DNA of 64,000 nt from CAZYFH01 sp965249175 (GTDB taxonomy: Bacteria > Acidobacteriota > Vicinamibacteria > Vicinamibacterales > UBA8438): contig OZ252227.1 of NCBI GenBank assembly GCA_965249175.1, positions 3,224,001 through 3,288,000 of the forward strand, read 5' to 3'. The notes under the pieces are model-generated. The model was not told where the DNA came from and ran no database searches. It was given only the letters and a program-made list of their open reading frames with translations. The stretch's first letter is position 1. Every line of letters starts with the position of its first letter. A program made the position numbers and the translations under genes. Below are positions 60,087-64,000 of this stretch, piece after piece.

Positions 60087-60782
60087 CTATCGATCAGCCA
60101 CGGTCGTCGCACGCGGTCGCCGCCCGATCTCGCCCGGCCCGACACCAGCGTAGCGGCGGAACAACTGATAGAAGCTGGTCTTGTTCCGATAGCCGAGCGT
60201 GCGCATCGCGCCTTCGATCTTTTCTCCTCCCTCGATCAGATCGGCGGCCCGCCGGATCTTCGCTCGCGCGACGTACTCGCGCACCGTCATCCCCATCTCG
60301 CGGCGGAAGACCCGATCCAGATGCGATCGCGACCAACCGGTGACCGTTGCGAGACGGCCCAATGTCCATCGCTCGTCAATCCGGTCGTCTACGAGGTTGG
60401 CGATACGTCGTGCCTGACTGCCGCGAACCAGCCGGCGCCGCTCGACCCGTTTCAGTGACGTGTGCATGTCCCTGCGGAATCGCCGGTACAGCTCGTGGTC
60501 CGGCAGCGCCAGCGACGCGGGGTCCCGCAGCATTGGCGGCGCCGCCAATCCGCGCCCCTTCGGGTCCACACCGCCGATGAGCCGGCTCATGTAGTCAGCG
60601 ACGTCGGCCAGCGTGGCGATCACGAGGTTGCTCTCGGACACCTGGAGCGCCTCGAGCGCCCCGAGGAAGCGATCCACCTCCTGCGGCCAGGCGTGGGGGA
60701 GGGTTTCATACAGCTTGGTTCGCAGGTCCGCTTTGAGACTGACCATGTCGAGAATGGTCGCGAGCTGGTTGTGCTGTGCCAT
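60087..60782 (-). CDS. AraC-family transcriptional regulator
   Basis: A 231-residue protein. The C-terminal ~95 residues carry the double HTH of AraC: WTLGRLATVTGWSRSHLDRV with FRREMGMTVREYVARAKIRR (helix-turn-helix 1), then IEGAMRTLGYRNKTSFYQLF and RRYAGVGPGEIGRR (second HTH). The N-terminal half is helical and shows no cupin fold, so the sensor type is unknown. The start at 60782 has no obvious ribosome site. It diverges from the cytochrome/ABC group and could regulate it. Confidence 0.87.
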   Translation of the reverse strand: MAQHNQLATILDMVSLKADLRTKLYETLPHAWPQEVDRFLGALEALQVSESNLVIATLADVADYMSRLIGGVDPKGRGLAAPPMLRDPASLALPDHELYRRFRRDMHTSLKRVERRRLVRGSQARRIANLVDDRIDERWTLGRLATVTGWSRSHLDRVFRREMGMTVREYVARAKIRRAADLIEGGEKIEGAMRTLGYRNKTSFYQLFRRYAGVGPGEIGRRPRATTVADR

Positions 60783-60942
60783 AGGAGGACTCAGCGCGTC
60801 TCCCGCCGACGCTCCCGACCATTGTGGTCGTTTTTGTCCCGACGCCCATAGAGCTAGTTTTCGTACTCTTTTGACACGATCGCGTACGTTTCCCGCCCCG
60901 CGGCAGACGCTCGCCAGCGCTCTCCGATAGAATCCCCATGCG

Positions 60943-61377
60943 ATGCGGTCGGGAGTAGCGCTCGCTGGAGCCGCCGCCGTCGTGGCGCTTTCGGCAACCT
61001 ACGGTGCAGTGGGGGCCCAGCCGACCACATCGGTCTGGAGCGGCGTCTACTCGGATGCTCAGGCGGCGCGGGGCGGACCGATCTATGAGAACGCGTGCGC
61101 CGAATGCCACGGACCCGCGCTCGAGGGGGGGGAGACCGCGCCGGCACTCGCGGGTGACGACTTCCGCTGGGCCTGGCACGGTCTGTCCGTCGGCGACCTC
61201 TTCGAACGAATCCGGATCTCGATGCCGGAAGGGAATCCCGCCAGCCTGAGCCGGCATGACAAGGCCGACGTGCTGGCCTATATGCTCCAGCAAAACGACT
61301 TTCCCGCGGGCGACGCGGACCTGCGTGATCGCGCAGCGCCACTCCGGTCGATCGCCCTGGAGGCCGTTCAGCCGTAG
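60943..61377 (+). CDS. Exported c-type cytochrome
   Basis: A 144-residue protein: signal peptide ending GAVGAQ, haem motif CAECH (52-56) and a likely Met ligand in RISMPEGNPASLS, followed by the terminal helix KADVLAYMLQ. The region before the haem (SVWSGVYSDAQAARGGPIYE) is typical of cytochromes in PQQ-alcohol-dehydrogenase systems. The ABC-transporter gene follows 33 bp downstream, possibly co-transcribed. Confidence 0.87.
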   Translation: MRSGVALAGAAAVVALSATYGAVGAQPTTSVWSGVYSDAQAARGGPIYENACAECHGPALEGGETAPALAGDDFRWAWHGLSVGDLFERIRISMPEGNPASLSRHDKADVLAYMLQQNDFPAGDADLRDRAAPLRSIALEAVQP

Positions 61378-61409
61378 GTCGGCCGCGCGCGCCTCGTCCA
61401 CCAACCACC

Positions 61410-62345
61410 GTGACTCCGCCCGACCCTGCCGTCCCCGCCGTCATCGCCGCGACCGGTCTCCGCAAGACGTACGGATCGACCGTCGCGGTCGACGACGTGT
61501 CGTTCGATGTCCGTCGGGGTGAGATCTTCGGCCTGATCGGCCCGAACGGCGCCGGCAAGACCACGACGATGGAGTGCGTCGAGGGGCTGAGAACGCCCGA
61601 CGCGGGCACCATCTCGGTGCTCGGGCTCGATCCGATCCGCGACGCCTACGGGCTATCCGATCGGATCGGGGTGCAATTGCAGGAAGCGCAGCTCCAGAAG
61701 CGCATCAAGGTGTGGGAGGCCGTCGACCTCTGGGCGTCGCTCTACTCGACACCCGTCGATGCCGACCAGCTGCTCAGCCAGCTCGGGTTGGTCGAGAAGC
61801 GCAACGCCTGGTTCATGACACTGTCTGGCGGGCAGAAGCAACGCCTGTTCATCGCGCTCTCGCTCATCAACGACCCGGAGGTCGTCTTCCTCGACGAGCT
61901 GACGACCGGTCTCGATCCACAGGCCCGCCGGACGATCTGGGATCTGGTACGCGGGATCCGCGACCGGGGCAAGACCGTCTTTCTCACGACGCATCTCATG
62001 GAGGAAGCCGAACGCCTGTGTGATCGCGTCGCGATTATCGAGCATGGCCGGGTCATCGATGTCGACACGCCGGCTGGCCTCGTGGAGCGACATTGCCCGG
62101 AACGATCCGTGATACTCACCACCGACGCTGGCGACGCAGATGCGCTGTTCCGTGCGATTCCACGGGTTGACGCCGTCGAGTGCGACGGACACCGCTATAC
62201 CGTTCGCGGCGCCGGGGAGGACCTGGTCACCGGCGTCATCCAGTGCCTGTCGGAGCACGCCATGCGCGTGACGGACTTCCGGACCGTGTTGCCGAACCTC
62301 GAGGACGTGTTCTTGAAGCTGACCGGGCATTCGATTCGGGACTAG
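61410..62345 (+). CDS. ABC-2-type exporter, ATP-binding protein
   Basis: A 311-residue ATPase: Walker A GPNGAGKTT (44-52), Q-loop in GVQLQEAQLQ, signature LSGGQKQR, Walker B VVFLDELTTGLDPQ and H-loop TTHLMEEAE. The C-terminal extension after ~residue 220 is typical of CcmA/NatA-like drug or multi-substrate exporters. It starts at GTG 61410. The permease gene begins 8 bp after its stop, so the two form one transporter. Substrate unknown. Confidence 0.92.
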   Translation: MTPPDPAVPAVIAATGLRKTYGSTVAVDDVSFDVRRGEIFGLIGPNGAGKTTTMECVEGLRTPDAGTISVLGLDPIRDAYGLSDRIGVQLQEAQLQKRIKVWEAVDLWASLYSTPVDADQLLSQLGLVEKRNAWFMTLSGGQKQRLFIALSLINDPEVVFLDELTTGLDPQARRTIWDLVRGIRDRGKTVFLTTHLMEEAERLCDRVAIIEHGRVIDVDTPAGLVERHCPERSVILTTDAGDADALFRAIPRVDAVECDGHRYTVRGAGEDLVTGVIQCLSEHAMRVTDFRTVLPNLEDVFLKLTGHSIRD

Positions 62346-62352
62346 TGGACGA

Positions 62353-63105
62353 GTGATGTTGCGAGGACTGCGGAAGCTCGTCTGGATCGAGATCAAGATC
62401 TTCGTCCGCGAGCCGTTGGGCTTCGTCGGCACCGTCGCGATGCCGGTCCTGGTGTTCATCGGCGTCGGACGCATGCTTGGCGATAACCTCTCCGCTGCGT
62501 CGTCGGGCTTCGGATCCTTCGTGGGAACCGAGCTCCCGGTCTTCGTCTCGATCCTCATCGCGATCAACGCCGTCCTCTCCCTCATCACCATCATTGCCAT
62601 CTACCGCGAGGGCGGCATCCTCAAGCGGCTCCGCGCCACCCCGCTGCGGCCCCCGACGATTCTCGTGGCGCATGTCATCGTCAAGCTGGCCTTTACGGCC
62701 GTCACCCTCGCGTTCATGATCCTCGCCGGGCGCCGGTTTTATCCCGTCGATGTCGACGTGCCGGTCTTTGGGTTCACGCTGGCGCTTCTTTTTAGTACGT
62801 GGAGCATTCTGTCGCTCGGCTTCGTGATCGCCAGCATCGTGCCGACCGCGCGGTTCGCGCAGCCGCTCGGCGGCATGGTGCTGTTTCCAATGGTCGCGCT
62901 GTCGGGGCTGTTCTACGAGCTGGAGACACTGCCCCGCGCGCTCGAGCTCGCCGCGCGCGCGCTACCCATCACCTATGCGGTCTCGCTCTTGCGAGGCATC
63001 TGGTCGGGCGCGCCCTGGTCGGCGCACCTGCTGGACGTGACCGCGCTCGTCGTCGTCTTTGCTGTCTGTACCGCGATCTCCGCCAAGGTCTTTCGCTGGG
63101 AGTAG
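62353..63105 (+). CDS. ABC-2-type exporter, permease
   Basis: A 250-residue protein with six hydrophobic helices, including GTVAMPVLVFIGVGRML, FVSILIAINAVLSLITIIAI, LAFTAVTLAFMILAGRRF and ILSLGFVIASIVPTARFAQP, the ABC-2 pattern that includes a conserved PLGGMVLFPMVALSGLFYEL segment. It ends FRWE then TAG at 63103. The DUF1326 frame continues in the same phase directly behind this stop, so the junction is unusual. Confidence 0.9.
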   Translation: MMLRGLRKLVWIEIKIFVREPLGFVGTVAMPVLVFIGVGRMLGDNLSAASSGFGSFVGTELPVFVSILIAINAVLSLITIIAIYREGGILKRLRATPLRPPTILVAHVIVKLAFTAVTLAFMILAGRRFYPVDVDVPVFGFTLALLFSTWSILSLGFVIASIVPTARFAQPLGGMVLFPMVALSGLFYELETLPRALELAARALPITYAVSLLRGIWSGAPWSAHLLDVTALVVVFAVCTAISAKVFRWE

Positions 63106-63747
63106 CCAACAATCTCGGGCACGTCGTGGCACGCCAGCGGGCTTCTCTTCGAGAACTGCAGCTGTCAGCTGCTCTGCCCCGCCCATATCTCGTTCAAGCA
63201 GATCTGCACCGGTGACCGCTGCCGCGGCCATTGGGCGTTTCACATCGACGTCGGACGCTACGGTGAGACGGCCATCGACGACCTCAACCTGGTCATCGTC
63301 TTCGACGCGCCGGTCAGGATGTACTCTGGCGACTGGACGCAGATCTTCTACATCGACCGGCGTGCAAGCGGTGCGCAACGGGTCGCGCTAGAGGCGATCT
63401 TCTCCGGACGCGCCGGTGGACCGTGGGCCATCCTGAACCGCTTCGTCTCTCGCCAGCTCGACACCGAGGTCGTCCCGATGCGGTTCGAGGACCGGGGCCG
63501 AGAGAAGCACGTGGTGATCCCTGACGTCCTCGAGACGACGGTCACGGCCCTACGCGGCAACGACGGCGATCATGACGCGCTTATCTCGAATCTACACAAC
63601 GTCATCCACGGCCCGGAACACGTCCTCGCACGGGGACACACCCGCAGCACCAACCCGACGCTCAGCTTCGAGCACGAGCGGACGCACGGGCTCTACTCGC
63701 GTTTCTCGTGGGAGGGCATCAGGTCAATCCGAGCACCCTCTCCATGA
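63106..63747 (+). pseudogene. DUF1326 family protein frame without a canonical start
   Basis: The frame gives TSWHASGLLFENCSCQLLCP, a DUF1326 N-terminus with its Cys motif, then GHWAFHIDVGRYGETAIDDL, LNRFVSRQLDTEVVPMRFED and NLHNVIHGPEHVLARGHTRS. No ATG, GTG or TTG occurs between the permease stop (63103-63105) and codon 72 (ATG 63319), although homology begins at the first codons. Either translation uses a rare start or the permease stop is read through, or the 5' end was deleted. The last ~15 codons run into the carboxylesterase gene on the other strand. Function of the family is unknown. Confidence 0.65.
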
Positions 63748-64000
63748 CGAGGCGGGGGGCGCGATCCGGGTCGTGCTCGATCCGGCTGACGTCGTTGAAG
63801 AGCATCGTCGCGCGCGCGCGCGCCGAATACGCCGGCCATTGCGGCAGCGCCGCGGTGTTCGGGTTCCCGGTGCGGGCGAACGCGGTCCACGCGCGACTCA
63901 TCACGCCGGCCAGCGCCGTGGCCTCCGCCGTCACCGGCATGTCGAACAGCCGCGCCTCTGCATGGTCGATGTTGTCGAAGACGAAGCGGATCTCGAGCGC
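63719..64000 (-). CDS. Type-B carboxylesterase, C-terminal part (runs off the window)
   Basis: The visible ~93 residues are the end of a carboxylesterase/para-nitrobenzyl-esterase-type protein: ALEIRFVFDNIDHAEARLF, MSRAWTAFARTGNPNTAALP, QWPAYSARARATMLFND and the stop at 63719. The catalytic Ser, Glu and most of the enzyme lie beyond 64000, so completeness cannot be judged. It overlaps the end of the DUF1326 frame. Confidence 0.8.
   Translation of the reverse strand, partial: ALEIRFVFDNIDHAEARLFDMPVTAEATALAGVMSRAWTAFARTGNPNTAALPQWPAYSARARATMLFNDVSRIEHDPDRAPRLVMERVLGLT

Noticed and set aside
1..64000. CRISPR arrays, tRNA or rRNA genes, prophage
   Set aside because: No regularly spaced direct repeats, no cloverleaf or rRNA core sequences, and no phage structural genes were seen on either strand.

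Overview
The window is GC-rich DNA from a bacterium that looks like an acidobacterium, most likely of the Vicinamibacteria type. This is an inference from gene content: PknB-type Ser/Thr kinases with C-terminal PD40 propellers and many kinase remnants, secreted peptidases and amidohydrolases, PQQ quinoproteins, paired DUF1592/DUF1552 proteins, a TonB-dependent receptor with a carboxypeptidase-like N-terminal domain, and secreted hypothetical families common in that group. I saw no rRNA, tRNA or CRISPR array.

Layout. (1) 0.1-1.6 kb: an intact IS256-family copy; a near-identical copy lies at 55.6-57.0 kb. (2) 1.7-13 kb: a minus-strand series in which ordinary genes (prolyl oligopeptidase, amidohydrolase, esterase, TVP38-like protein, M28 peptidase) alternate with 5' and 3' remnants of kinase genes. 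One remnant is fused in frame to the amidohydrolase. SPFH and HTH/CPBP genes follow. (3) 13-16.1 kb: STAS and SnoaL remnants, a SHOCT-like membrane protein, then a nested mobile element: an ISL3 copy inside a 326-bp inverted-repeat element that itself encodes an 80-residue zinc-ribbon-like protein. (4) 16.1-27 kb: amidase, second CPBP protease, multi-TM protein, secreted hypothetical protein, NIPSNAP, double lipocalin-like lipoprotein, TIM-barrel protein and one intact 917-residue kinase. (5) 27-54 kb: a large extracytoplasmic redox locus with two quinoproteins, two DUF1592 cytochromes, two DUF1552 proteins, three proteins combining a regulatory-like domain with one CxxCH, a small cytochrome c, two ankyrin proteins and a TonB receptor, partly broken by a third IS256-type element and an IS110 remnant. 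(6) 54-59 kb: a decay zone with two inverted-repeat elements, OMP, kinase, V8-protease and MFS/spermidine-synthase-like pseudogenes, and IS256 copy 2. (7) 59-64 kb: PilZ protein, two microproteins, AraC regulator, cytochrome c, ABC exporter pair, a DUF1326 frame lacking a normal start, and the end of a type-B carboxylesterase.

Working model. Locus 5 probably oxidises an unknown organic compound outside the cytoplasm: quinoproteins and DUF1592/CxxCH proteins act as electron-transfer components and the TonB receptor as the importer. The rest of the window records repeated insertion, deletion and recombination, with kinase ends and small inverted-repeat elements at many gene boundaries.
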